Position numbers and translations under genes: made by a program
The notes under the pieces: generated by a model
Seen by the model: only the letters and a program-made list of their open reading frames with translations
Told to the model about the DNA's origin: nothing
Databases searched by the model: none
Source of the DNA: Erysipelotrichaceae bacterium
GTDB lineage: Bacteria > Bacillota_I > Bacilli_A > Erysipelotrichales > Erysipelotrichaceae
Length of the DNA: 19,337 nucleotides
Direction: 5' to 3'
Assembly: GCA_003510215.1 (NCBI GenBank)
Contig: DOKQ01000122.1
Span: 1-19,337, forward strand
Part shown: in pieces, positions 7,054 to 14,632 of the stretch
How positions within the stretch are numbered: position 1 is the first letter of the stretch
How the letters are laid out: every line of letters starts with the position of its first letter

Positions 7054-7705
7054 AGAAATTATTCAACAGTTTATTGCTAAGCGTGTGGCAAAAGAACTCA
7101 AGGACGGAGATGTTGTTAATCTAGGGATTGGCTTGCCTACTCTTGTAGCAAACTATGTCAATGATGGAAAAGTGATTACATTTCAATCCGAGAATGGGTT
7201 TGTTGGATTAGGTCCTACACCAACAGAAGAGCAATTTGATCCGTTTATTACAAATGCTGGAGCTAAACCTGTAACTATCCTGCCCGGTGGAGCTTTCTTT
7301 GACAGTGCGATGTCCTTCGGAATCATTCGTGGAGGGCATGTGGATTTAACTGTGCTTGGCGCATTGCAAGTGGATGCTAAGGGAAATATTGCTAACTATA
7401 TGATACCTGGAAAAATGGTTCCAGGTATGGGTGGAGCTATGGATCTGATCTCAGGAGCTAAAAAAGTAGTGGTTGCAATGGAACATACAGCTAAAGGTAG
7501 TTTAAAAATCCTGAATGATTGCTCACTTCCATTAACAGCAGTCAACCAAGTGAACTTAATTGTCACTGAAATGGGTGTCATTGAAGTGAGTGAGGATGGA
7601 CTTATTTTAAAAGAAATCAATCCAGAGTTTACGGTTGAAGAGGTTCAAAAGTTTACAGAACCAAAACTAATCATTTCTGAGCAACTCAAAATGATGGAAG
7701 TTTAG
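7046..7705 (+). CDS. atoA: Acetate/acetoacetate CoA-transferase, beta subunit
   Basis: 219 residues with the start placed at GTG 7046. GGAGGTG at 7033-7039 gives a textbook 6-nt spacing to this GTG, and the protein then begins with DKEIIQQFIAKRVA as relatives do. The ATG at 7031 would sit within its own ribosome site. The gene overlaps the last 8 bp of atoD, consistent with equimolar subunits. The conserved NLGIGLPT (25-32) and the catalytic Glu49 in QSENGFVGLGP are present; this Glu forms the glutamyl-CoA intermediate in family I CoA-transferases. GAKPVTILPGGAFFDS and the GGHVDLTVLGALQVD block are also intact. Together with AtoD it should activate imported short-chain acids at the expense of acetyl-CoA, or release butyrate/acetoacetate in the reverse direction. 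Confidence 0.94.
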   Translation: MDKEIIQQFIAKRVAKELKDGDVVNLGIGLPTLVANYVNDGKVITFQSENGFVGLGPTPTEEQFDPFITNAGAKPVTILPGGAFFDSAMSFGIIRGGHVDLTVLGALQVDAKGNIANYMIPGKMVPGMGGAMDLISGAKKVVVAMEHTAKGSLKILNDCSLPLTAVNQVNLIVTEMGVIEVSEDGLILKEINPEFTVEEVQKFTEPKLIISEQLKMMEV

Positions 7706-7747
7706 GTTTATAAATAATACTGAATTAAATTTCAGAGGAGGAAAGAA

Positions 7748-9097
7748 ATGTTTAAGAAGTTAACGCAAGCTAGCGTCAAACTGGTACAAAATTATCTACC
7801 AGATCCATTCTTATTTGCTGTTATTTTGACACTTATTGTTTTTCTGGCGGGAATGGGAATTACATCTCAAGGACCGATTGACATGATCAAGCATTGGGGT
7901 AATGGGTTCTGGGGATTACTGGCATTCTCCATGCAAATGGCTTTAGTGCTTGTAACAGGTCATACATTGGCAAGCACACAGATTGTTAAGAAAGCATTAG
8001 TAGCATTGGCTAAGCCGTGCAAAACACCACTACAAGCGATTATGGCGGTTACATTTGTATCTACCATCGCATGTTGGATTAACTGGGGATTTGGACTTGT
8101 TGTTGGGGCATTATATGCGCGTCAACTGGCTAAGCATGTTAAAGGTGTCGATTATCGTCTTCTTATTGCTTCAGCTTACTCAGGATTTGTTGTTTGGCAT
8201 GCTGGTATCTCTGGCTCTATTCCTTTACAATTGGCTACACCAGGCGCAGCGCTTGAAGCAGCAACAAAAGGTGCTGTTACAAGTCCAATAAGCACAAGTT
8301 TAACGATTTTCTCTACATATAACTTAATCATTGTTGGTATTATTCTATTTACAATGCCATTTATAACACGTGCAATGCATCCTTCAAAAGAAAATGTTGT
8401 TGCCATCGATCCAAGTTTACTTGAAGATGAAACGATTGAAGAAGAAGTCAACATCGTAACTTTTGCGGACAAAATTGAAAACAGCTTTATTCTATCAATG
8501 ATTATTGGTTTAATGGGATTAGTGTTTATTGGGTATTATCTGATGACATTTGGTTTCGAGTTAAACCTCAATATTGTTAACTTTATCTTTTTATTCTTGG
8601 GTATTATTCTTCATAAAACTCCAAAACGTTTCTTAAATGCTGTGAGCATTGCAGCTAAAGGAACATCCGGAATTATTATTCAGTTCCCATTCTATGCTGG
8701 GATCATGGGAATGATGGTTGGTGTATCAGCCACGACGGGTCTTTCCTTTGCGGGTGTAATCTCTCAATGGTTTGTATCTATCTCAAATCAAACCACATAT
8801 CCATTATTTACCTTCCTAAGTGCAGGTATTGTTAACTTCTTCGTACCTTCTGGTGGTGGACAATGGGCTGTGCAAGCTCCAATCATGATGCCTGCAAGTG
8901 TTGAACTTGGAGTAGACACCGCAAAAACAGCGATGGCGATTGCTTGGGGTGATGCATGGACAAACATGATTCAACCATTTTGGGCACTACCGGCATTAGC
9001 GATTGCTAAACTGGGAGCTCGTGATATTATGGGTTACTGTCTGGTTATCTTGATTTATTCAGGAGTGATTATTGGTCTAGGTTTGTTATTCCTATAG
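7748..9097 (+). CDS. atoE: Short-chain fatty acid permease, AtoE family
   Basis: 449 residues, highly hydrophobic with roughly a dozen membrane segments; matches the AtoE/SCFA transporter family, which moves short-chain fatty acids (acetoacetate, butyrate) across the inner membrane. Family signs are the N-terminal NYLPDPFLFAVILT (15-28), the IACWINWGFGLVVGAL segment around 107-122, and the C-terminal FVPSGGGQWAVQAP near 363-377. An acidic loop (DPSLLEDETIEEEV, about 222-235) separates two hydrophobic halves. A strong AGAGGAGG ribosome site precedes the ATG. It is the last gene of the ato operon, 42 bp after atoA, followed by a strong terminator. Import versus export is not decidable from sequence; association with thiolase and CoA-transferase supports acetoacetate or butyrate as substrate. 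Confidence 0.94.
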   Translation: MFKKLTQASVKLVQNYLPDPFLFAVILTLIVFLAGMGITSQGPIDMIKHWGNGFWGLLAFSMQMALVLVTGHTLASTQIVKKALVALAKPCKTPLQAIMAVTFVSTIACWINWGFGLVVGALYARQLAKHVKGVDYRLLIASAYSGFVVWHAGISGSIPLQLATPGAALEAATKGAVTSPISTSLTIFSTYNLIIVGIILFTMPFITRAMHPSKENVVAIDPSLLEDETIEEEVNIVTFADKIENSFILSMIIGLMGLVFIGYYLMTFGFELNLNIVNFIFLFLGIILHKTPKRFLNAVSIAAKGTSGIIIQFPFYAGIMGMMVGVSATTGLSFAGVISQWFVSISNQTTYPLFTFLSAGIVNFFVPSGGGQWAVQAPIMMPASVELGVDTAKTAMAIAWGDAWTNMIQPFWALPALAIAKLGARDIMGYCLVILIYSGVIIGLGLLFL

Positions 9098-9116
9098 TTT
9101 CTTGTAACATAAGATA

Positions 9117-9147
9117 AAACCCAGCGGAGGATGACTCCGCTGGGTTT
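9117..9147. terminator. Bidirectional terminator between atoE and the 699-residue GH13 gene
   Basis: A 13-bp perfect stem, AAACCCAGCGGAG (9117-9129) and CTCCGCTGGGTTT (9135-9147), with a 5-nt loop GATGA. It is flanked by TTTATTTT on the plus strand and TTTT on the minus strand. The right arm overlaps the stop codon (9146-9148) of the minus-strand gene, so both converging transcripts can end here. Confidence 0.9.
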
Positions 9148-11245
9148 ATTTTAGTGTGATTTCGATAAGTTTGACTTCTCCAGGTTTAAATGGAAGTGTC
9201 ATTCCTTTATACTCATTGACAAGCATGTCGATGGACTCGTTGTTCTCACTTGAGAACAGGGAAGTAAACACTGCCTGATCGGAAGTAAATGCCTCAGGTA
9301 AGTTATCCAAACGTATGTAGTGCTCTTTATCATTGAAAACATCTGTATTAACGACAGCGAGTAATGCACGTTTTTTATCAACATAGGCAAATCCTGCTGC
9401 CATATCCCATGGGGCACTAAAGCCAAGAGGATAGACATTTTCCAAGTTCATCATCACGTCAATGTAGCTGTGACGAATTTCGGAAGCTTTCTGCAGTAAT
9501 GTAGGAATTTGCCAGCGTTGTTTATGGTTATAATGGAAAGCATAACGATCAAACAGGGCAAGTTTTCCATAGTAAGGATCATCTTCATCCAAGCTATACT
9601 GCTCAGTTGGTTTGCAATCCAATCCAGTGTTCATAGGCTGACGCTCATAAACTTCCTGGCCACTATTTAGAAAAGGTATAGAATTTGGAATAAACAGATT
9701 GAACACGGACACCATTCGAGATAGTACCTCGCCTCCATTGCGGGAAGCCAATCGTGGTGTATCATGAGTTTCTCCGACAGCGAATAGTGGAGATTCAAGA
9801 TTTTTGGCGCCATAGACAAAGGAATTGAACAGACCTTCGTAGACTCTTGGTAAGCGGATAAACCCATCCCCAATAATCATATTATAGCCTTTCTCCATGG
9901 AAACTTTTGCATTTTCAACATCAAGTTCTTCGGCAATAAAGCAGAAGTTAGGGTCGATTGCGCGTGCTTTATTCAAAATCATAGTTATGAGCTCTTCTGG
10001 AAGTGCATGGCCCATATCGATACGGGCACCATCAATTCCAAAATTGGTTTGGAAGAAAGGAATAATATCGGTTAGTGTTTCCCATAGCTCATCATTTCGA
10101 ATTGAGCCCGGATTGTATGATGACTTAGCAACATCGAATAGAATGTAAGGCTCGATATGTCCAATTTTTTCTAAATATGGTTTTGAGTTTTCAGGGTGAT
10201 CCATAAAAAGTCTAAAGAATGTAACATCACTCCATGCGGGTTGTGGATCATTAATACCATCTGAAAATGCAGGAGCAATGGTCATTTGAAACATTTCCTG
10301 AACTAAGTCGAGGACTTCATATTTACCTTTGCCACTCTTCCATTTCTTGGTAAGTTTTTTCCAAAGGTCAGGATTAATTTCATTTGGATTTTTTCTGAAC
10401 TTCTTCAAGTGTTCAATGACTTCCTCACTCGCAAACACCTCAGGGAAGTACTGCTTTTTGGCAGGGAGTGTTGATTTTAAACCAGGTACGTGTGGAGGTT
10501 TGTAATCAGCCAAGTCTTTTAAATCAATCCAGTAGAACCACTCAGGATGATCGATAATCAAATCAGAATTTACTGAGTTTGTTCTTGGGATGATATCAAT
10601 GATAACCTTCATATCCATGCGGTGACATGCTTCCACAAATGCCTTGAACTCATCTTCAACGGTGCATAAGTCACCTGTCATCGGGTCTTTTAAACCTTCA
10701 TCGAGTTTAAAAAAGTTGGACACCCCGTAAGGAGAACCTAATTCGCCTTTTTTATCCTTAAGCGAATACTTCGAAATAGGAAGCATATAAACCACATCAA
10801 CACCCATCTTCTTAAGCAGAGGTAAAAGGGCAAGGGATTTTACAAATGTCCCTGTTTCCTTTAAGTCATACAGGTTCATCTCTTCAAGTCTTCCGCTGCG
10901 GTCATGATCATAACTTGCGGACGAACGAATCATGGTTGAATAGGCAAAGCTCTGACGAATCCAGTCCCCATTTTTCAGTCCTTTGGGACGCTTTTTCGGT
11001 TGTGAGAGGAAGTAAGGCTGATGATAGTCAACCTTCTTTTTATTTTTACCAATAATAACTTCATCGATGAGTGCGGTGAAGTAGCGGTATGGATTGACGA
11101 TGATATTACCATCAGAAACGACAATCTTCTCAACGTTATTGACTTCACCCGCATCCCACAAATCGGGGATCGTATAATTGAATACATGTTTATGTTTTTT
11201 TTCTTGTTCAGCAATAGCTTTTGAAACTTTTGATAGATAGCTCAT
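9146..11245 (-). CDS. Atypical GH13 enzyme, 699 residues (maltosyltransferase/amylase-like)
   Basis: No signal peptide, so cytoplasmic. AAAGGAG precedes the ATG by a good distance. A ~130-residue N-terminal extension leads into a GH13 barrel starting near LLPLLKKMGVDVVYMLPISKY (140-160). Region II GARIDMGHALPEE has nucleophile Asp410, region III FIAEELD has acid/base Glu439, and region IV GETHDTPRLA has His494-Asp495. Region I is aberrant: IDIIPRTNS (216-224) has Arg-Thr where most GH13 enzymes have Asn-His. A long insert (about 240-340, Lys-rich in the middle) separates regions I and II. Region I without Asn-His followed by DHPEWF also occurs, as I recall, in GlgE-type and maltosyltransferase-type GH13 transferases, so transfer rather than hydrolysis is plausible; this is inference. 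The C-terminal ~100 residues form a beta-type domain. Divergent from transketolase, convergent with atoE. Confidence 0.85.
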   Translation of the reverse strand: MSYLSKVSKAIAEQEKKHKHVFNYTIPDLWDAGEVNNVEKIVVSDGNIIVNPYRYFTALIDEVIIGKNKKKVDYHQPYFLSQPKKRPKGLKNGDWIRQSFAYSTMIRSSASYDHDRSGRLEEMNLYDLKETGTFVKSLALLPLLKKMGVDVVYMLPISKYSLKDKKGELGSPYGVSNFFKLDEGLKDPMTGDLCTVEDEFKAFVEACHRMDMKVIIDIIPRTNSVNSDLIIDHPEWFYWIDLKDLADYKPPHVPGLKSTLPAKKQYFPEVFASEEVIEHLKKFRKNPNEINPDLWKKLTKKWKSGKGKYEVLDLVQEMFQMTIAPAFSDGINDPQPAWSDVTFFRLFMDHPENSKPYLEKIGHIEPYILFDVAKSSYNPGSIRNDELWETLTDIIPFFQTNFGIDGARIDMGHALPEELITMILNKARAIDPNFCFIAEELDVENAKVSMEKGYNMIIGDGFIRLPRVYEGLFNSFVYGAKNLESPLFAVGETHDTPRLASRNGGEVLSRMVSVFNLFIPNSIPFLNSGQEVYERQPMNTGLDCKPTEQYSLDEDDPYYGKLALFDRYAFHYNHKQRWQIPTLLQKASEIRHSYIDVMMNLENVYPLGFSAPWDMAAGFAYVDKKRALLAVVNTDVFNDKEHYIRLDNLPEAFTSDQAVFTSLFSSENNESIDMLVNEYKGMTLPFKPGEVKLIEITLK

Positions 11246-11267
11246 AAGATGCTCCTTTCATGCGTAT

Positions 11268-11296
11268 ATTCTACCATGATTTGGCACCTGTGCACA
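11268..11296 (-). promoter_or_regulatory. Weak candidate promoter of the 699-residue GH13 gene
   Basis: On the minus strand, TGTGCA (11296-11291), 17 bp, then TAGAAT (11273-11268). Transcription would start near 11261, just ahead of the AAAGGAG ribosome site. The -35 is a poor match (3/6) and is covered by the 10-bp palindrome CTGTGCACAG at 11288-11297, a possible operator. Confidence 0.35.
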
Positions 11297-11324
11297 GTTC
11301 ACAACGCACAAAAGCGTGATGAAC
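11297..11324. repeat. Imperfect inverted repeat in the divergent GH13/transketolase region
   Basis: GTTCACAACGC (11297-11307) and GCGTGATGAAC (11314-11324) pair at 10 of 11 positions including one wobble, with a 6-nt loop. It adjoins the palindrome CTGTGCACAG (11288-11297). There is no T-run after it in either direction, so it is more likely an operator than a terminator. The rest of the 205-bp gap is AT-rich with the transketolase promoter at its right end. Confidence 0.4.
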
Positions 11325-11395
11325 AGATGGTTTTATTTAGGATAGGGTAGTTTATGAATGATTGATTGACTATAGGATTAGTTATTCACGTATCT

Positions 11396-11423
11396 TTGTA
11401 AAAACGATCGATTGGTGTATAAT
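11396..11423 (+). promoter_or_regulatory. Putative sigma-A promoter of the transketolase operon
   Basis: TTGTAA (11396-11401), 16 bp, then a consensus TATAAT (11418-11423). The start of transcription would fall near 11430, followed by GGAGTGA at 11440-11446 and the ATG at 11451. The in-frame ATG at 11412 lies upstream of the -10 and therefore cannot be the start from this promoter. Confidence 0.6.
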
Positions 11424-11450
11424 AAAGCAGAAAAGAAATGGAGTGATATG

Positions 11451-12269
11451 ATGCTTAGTAAGGAACAATTGTTACCGATTCAGAAACGTATGCGCATCAA
11501 TATTGTCAAAATGGTTGCAAATGCAAACTCAGGACATATTGGTGGATCGTTAAGTGCAGTCGAATTAATTTCAACTCTGTATTTTAATGAGATGAATATT
11601 ACAAAAGAGAATTTAACAAATTTACAAAGAGACAAGTTTGTGCTATCCAAAGGACATGCTAGTCCACTGCTTTTTAGTGTTTTGTGTGAAAAAGGATTTT
11701 TAGCTGAAGAAGAGCTTATGACCTTTAGAAAGATTGATTCGCGTCTTCAAGGTCATCCGAACATGAACTATGTGGATGGGGTAGATATGTCAACAGGCTC
11801 TTTAGGTCAAGGGATATCTGCTGCGGTCGGAATGGCACTCTCCTATAAGGCAAAAGGGTTAGACTATCGCGTCTATACACTTGTTGGGGATGGTGAAAGC
11901 CAGGAAGGTCAGGTATGGGAAGCCGCAATGGCAGCAGCCCATTACAAGTTGGATAATTTATGTGCTATTGTAGATCTGAATGGTTTACAAATTGATGGTG
12001 ATATCATCAAAGTTATGAATCCACTCCCGATTGATAAAAAGTTTGAAGCGTTCGGATGGAATGTACTTTATGTGGATGGACATGATGTGGATGCAATTAT
12101 GGAATGTTATGCCCAAGCACGTGCGTATAAAGGCAAACCTACCGTTATTGTTGCGACCACAGTCAAAGGCAAAGGTGTTTCATTTATGGAGAATGATGCT
12201 GGATGGCATGGTGTTGCTCCAAACAAAGAGCAACTTGCTAAGGCATTAGAAGAATTAGGTGGTGAGTAA
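11451..12269 (+). CDS. Transketolase, N-terminal (TPP-binding) subunit
   Basis: 272 residues from ATG 11451, chosen over 11448 (too close to GGAGTGA) and over 11412 (inside the promoter). Transketolase transfers two-carbon units between pentose and other sugar phosphates in the non-oxidative pentose phosphate pathway. This is the half carrying pyrophosphate/Mg binding: GDGESQEGQVWEAA (146-159) with the downstream Asn177 of DLNGLQIDG forms the ThDP motif. His29 (NSGHIGG), His69 (SKGHASP) and His102 (QGHPNM) are the expected active-site histidines. The pyrimidine-binding half is encoded separately just downstream, the usual split arrangement in many anaerobic Bacillota and archaea; both subunits are needed. 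A paralogous role in apiose or other sugar metabolism is possible, but the neighbourhood gives no hint of it. Confidence 0.93.
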   Translation: MLSKEQLLPIQKRMRINIVKMVANANSGHIGGSLSAVELISTLYFNEMNITKENLTNLQRDKFVLSKGHASPLLFSVLCEKGFLAEEELMTFRKIDSRLQGHPNMNYVDGVDMSTGSLGQGISAAVGMALSYKAKGLDYRVYTLVGDGESQEGQVWEAAMAAAHYKLDNLCAIVDLNGLQIDGDIIKVMNPLPIDKKFEAFGWNVLYVDGHDVDAIMECYAQARAYKGKPTVIVATTVKGKGVSFMENDAGWHGVAPNKEQLAKALEELGGE

Positions 12270-12270
12270 G

Positions 12271-13212
12271 ATGGCAAAAATGGCAACAAGAGAAGCATAT
12301 GGCAAAGCATTAGCGAAGATTATCGTGGAAGATGACAATATTTTTGTTCTAGATGCGGATTTATCCAAATCCACAAAGACAAATGATGCAAAAATGGTTA
12401 AACCAGAGCGACATTTTAATATGGGGATTGCGGAAGCTAATATGATGTCCGTTGCGGCTGGAATCGCAAGTGGTGGGAACACTGTATTTGCATCCACGTT
12501 TGCAATGTTTGCGGCAGGAAGAGCATTTGAACAAGTACGAAATTCCATCTGTTATCCTAAGTTGAATGTTAAAATATGTGCAACGCATGCGGGGATTACT
12601 TTGGGTGAAGATGGTGCTTCGCATCAAGCGATTGAAGACTTGGCACTTATGAGAAGTGTTCCGAACATGACAGTGATTCAGCCATGTGATGATATCGAAA
12701 CTGAACAGGTGATTCGTGCAGTTGCAAAATATAAGGGTCCTGTCTATGTACGACTTGGACGTAGCGCAGTTGAAACGGTCAATAACGAGAACTATATATT
12801 TGAACTTGGAAAAGGAGTAGTCCTTCGCAAAGGAAGCAAACTAGCACTTATTGCCAGTGGTATTATGGTTCAGGAGGCTTTGAAAGCGGCAGAAGAGCTA
12901 ACCTTACAGGGAATCGATGCGACAGTAGTCAATATCCATACAATTAAACCAATTGACAAAGATCTAATTGTTGAGTTGGCTAAGACACATGATTTAATCT
13001 GTACATGTGAAGAACACAATGTATTAGGCGGCCTAGGATCAGCTGTTTCTGAGGTAGTTAGTCAAGTGCATCCTGTCAGAATGACATTCTTAGGGGTAGA
13101 AGACACTTTCGGTGAAAGTGGAACTCCGGCAGCTCTTATGGAGAAGTATGGGATTACCGCTCGTCATATTGTTGAAAGAATTATGGATTGTAAAGAAAAG
13201 GGGCTTATCTAA
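12271..13212 (+). CDS. Transketolase, C-terminal (pyrimidine-binding) subunit
   Basis: 313 residues from ATG 12271, one base after the stop of the first subunit. GGTGGTGAG just upstream serves as ribosome site within the end of the preceding gene; the in-frame GTG at 12259 overlaps that gene and lacks a site of its own. The pyrimidine domain carries the catalytic Glu55 in MGIAEANMMSVAAG, which activates the thiamine cofactor, plus FASTFAMFAAGRAFEQVRN (73-91) and THAGITLGEDGASHQ (105-119). The C-terminal transketolase/pyruvate-oxidoreductase-like domain begins near residue 190 (GSKLALIASGIMVQEAL). It assembles with the upstream product as an alpha2-beta2 type enzyme in related split systems. 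Followed by a probable terminator. Confidence 0.93.
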   Translation: MAKMATREAYGKALAKIIVEDDNIFVLDADLSKSTKTNDAKMVKPERHFNMGIAEANMMSVAAGIASGGNTVFASTFAMFAAGRAFEQVRNSICYPKLNVKICATHAGITLGEDGASHQAIEDLALMRSVPNMTVIQPCDDIETEQVIRAVAKYKGPVYVRLGRSAVETVNNENYIFELGKGVVLRKGSKLALIASGIMVQEALKAAEELTLQGIDATVVNIHTIKPIDKDLIVELAKTHDLICTCEEHNVLGGLGSAVSEVVSQVHPVRMTFLGVEDTFGESGTPAALMEKYGITARHIVERIMDCKEKGLI

Positions 13213-13223
13213 GTCTCTTTTTT
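13200..13223 (+). terminator. Probable Rho-independent terminator after the transketolase genes
   Basis: GGGGCTT (13200-13206) pairs with AAGTCTC (13211-13217) using two G-T wobbles across a 4-nt loop, followed by six T (13218-13223). It overlaps the stop codon. The stem is short, so efficiency may be modest. Confidence 0.5.
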
Positions 13224-13243
13224 CTCGTTTCCACAGAATTCAT

Positions 13244-13272
13244 TTGTGTTTAAGAGTGAACTTTGCTAAGAT
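13244..13272 (+). promoter_or_regulatory. Candidate promoter of the MalE-like/MFS/ung/folC/folT unit
   Basis: TTGTGT (13244-13249), 17 bp, then TAAGAT (13267-13272). It lies between the transketolase terminator and the GTG start at 13297. The direct repeat GTGAACTTTG flanks the -10 (13256-13265 and 13277-13286). Confidence 0.4.
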
Positions 13273-13286
13273 AATCGTGAACTTTG
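13256..13286 (+). repeat. Direct repeat GTGAACTTTG flanking the -10
   Basis: Two identical 10-bp copies at 13256-13265 and 13277-13286, start to start 21 bp (two helical turns), so both face the same side of the DNA. The second copy ends at the first base of the GAGGTGG ribosome site. A candidate operator for a tandem-binding regulator. Confidence 0.5.
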
Positions 13287-13296
13287 AGGTGGTTGT

Positions 13297-14616
13297 GTGA
13301 AGAAGTATATTTGGCTTATCGTGTTTGTGGTTGTTTTTGCATCCATAACCGTAACAATGGCACTATTAAATCGTAAATGTACGCTAGGCGATGGGCGTGT
13401 TTGCTATAATGAAGAAGTTGGTCGATATGAAATTGAAGATAATGCCAAACTTTCCGTAATGGTGAGTCAACAGTCAGTAGCTGATTGGCTTACAACCTAT
13501 TTTCAGGAAGACATTACCTCTGGGAAACTGACTTTGGATTTTGTTGTTCAGCAGGAAGTCACAGCATGGGATGCAGTCAATCAATCTGTAGCTGATGTGA
13601 TCTTGATTCAGCAGGATCAGGCTGCAATGATCTTTGATCGTTTTTTGCCTGTGGACAACCAGTTAATAATTAAATATTTGATTGATGATATTCCACAGTT
13701 TCATTCGTTGATTAACGAAGAAACCCCCCTATGGATACCGCAAACCATCGATGGACTTCTATTTATATATAATAAAACGATGCTCGATGAGTTGGGAATA
13801 AATACAGAACAAAGAAATGAATTTAATCTACCTGAGCAGCTTGCAAGTTGGGAAGCCATAAGTGAACTGAATCAGAGCATTTTGGAAGAAGATATTTTGT
13901 TTAAATCAAAACGAATTCAATCCGCATTTCCATTGACGTTTCAGGAAAAGTGGCAGTTCTACCCCTTTTTAACTGCGAGTGGTTGGCAGATGCTGGAATC
14001 AAATAAGTCATCAGATCCAGGGTTTGATTCAATTGAGTTATTTTCTTCATTAAATTATCTGATGTGGATGGAAAAGATGTTTGGTTCAGCATCTTGGCAA
14101 TATGAGAAAGTCATCTCGGAGTTTATTTCACCCTTTGGTGTAGCTTCGCCGTGGATGTTTGTTACAGAAATAGAAGCCATGTATGAAGTCGATTTTGTCT
14201 ATGCTGCTTATCCGAGTTATCAAGGGAATGTAATGACACCATTAGCACGTGTTGCTGGGTACGCTGTGATGGATAATGCATATCCGTCCGCAAGCATGGC
14301 GGTGCTTGATGCCCTGTTATCTGATGAAGCAGTGAAGTTACTACTTGAAAATAAAGACACTTCGATTGTAATTTCACCACAGCGAAGAAGTTTTTTTGAC
14401 TTAACTGACAATCAGAAGGATCAGATGACTGCTTATGACTTTAGTGTAAGTGAACCTCTAGTAGCTCTTGAGAAAAATCCGAGTGTTCGGGCATGGGAGT
14501 TTTATATGGAAGGACATGTTACAGAGATTATTCAATTAATGATTCAGGGGAATATATCAGTTGAAGAAGCTCAGATTCAACTGATCAAGAAATATGAAGA
14601 GTGGGTTAACGAATAA
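13297..14616 (+). CDS. MalE-like solute-binding protein with N-terminal membrane anchor
   Basis: 439 residues from GTG 13297, with GAGGTGG at 13286-13292 as ribosome site. Residues 4-24 form one hydrophobic segment after MKK. The following NRKC is not a lipobox, so this looks like a signal anchor or cleaved signal peptide rather than a lipoprotein. The body has the layout of maltose/maltodextrin-binding proteins: IPQTIDGLLFIYNKTMLDELG corresponds to the MalE hinge segment with IYN, FPLTFQEKWQFYPFLTASGW to the MalE segment with FNLQEP, GVASPWMFV to the INGPW motif, and a ...PLARVAGYAV...LDALLSDEAVKLLLE tail to the MalE C-terminal lobe. The alignment is from memory and is distant. Two Cys (28 and 36) follow the anchor. 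No ABC permease genes adjoin; the next gene, 16 bp away, is an MFS permease. It may bind glucans, act as a sensor or have lost transport function. Confidence 0.75.
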   Translation: MKKYIWLIVFVVVFASITVTMALLNRKCTLGDGRVCYNEEVGRYEIEDNAKLSVMVSQQSVADWLTTYFQEDITSGKLTLDFVVQQEVTAWDAVNQSVADVILIQQDQAAMIFDRFLPVDNQLIIKYLIDDIPQFHSLINEETPLWIPQTIDGLLFIYNKTMLDELGINTEQRNEFNLPEQLASWEAISELNQSILEEDILFKSKRIQSAFPLTFQEKWQFYPFLTASGWQMLESNKSSDPGFDSIELFSSLNYLMWMEKMFGSASWQYEKVISEFISPFGVASPWMFVTEIEAMYEVDFVYAAYPSYQGNVMTPLARVAGYAVMDNAYPSASMAVLDALLSDEAVKLLLENKDTSIVISPQRRSFFDLTDNQKDQMTAYDFSVSEPLVALEKNPSVRAWEFYMEGHVTEIIQLMIQGNISVEEAQIQLIKKYEEWVNE

Positions 14617-14632
14617 CCTGAAAGAGATAGAT

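Noticed and set aside
7718..7736. CTGAA/TTCAG inverted repeat just before the atoE ribosome site, as a translational switch
   Set aside because: The stem is only 5 bp and A/T-rich and leaves most of AGAGGAGG exposed; too weak to support a regulatory claim.
11366..11396. TTGACT at 11366-11371 as the -35 of the transketolase promoter
   Set aside because: No acceptable -10 occurs at 16-18 bp (CGTATC at 17; TATCTT needs 19), whereas TTGTAA-N16-TATAAT just downstream is a better match.
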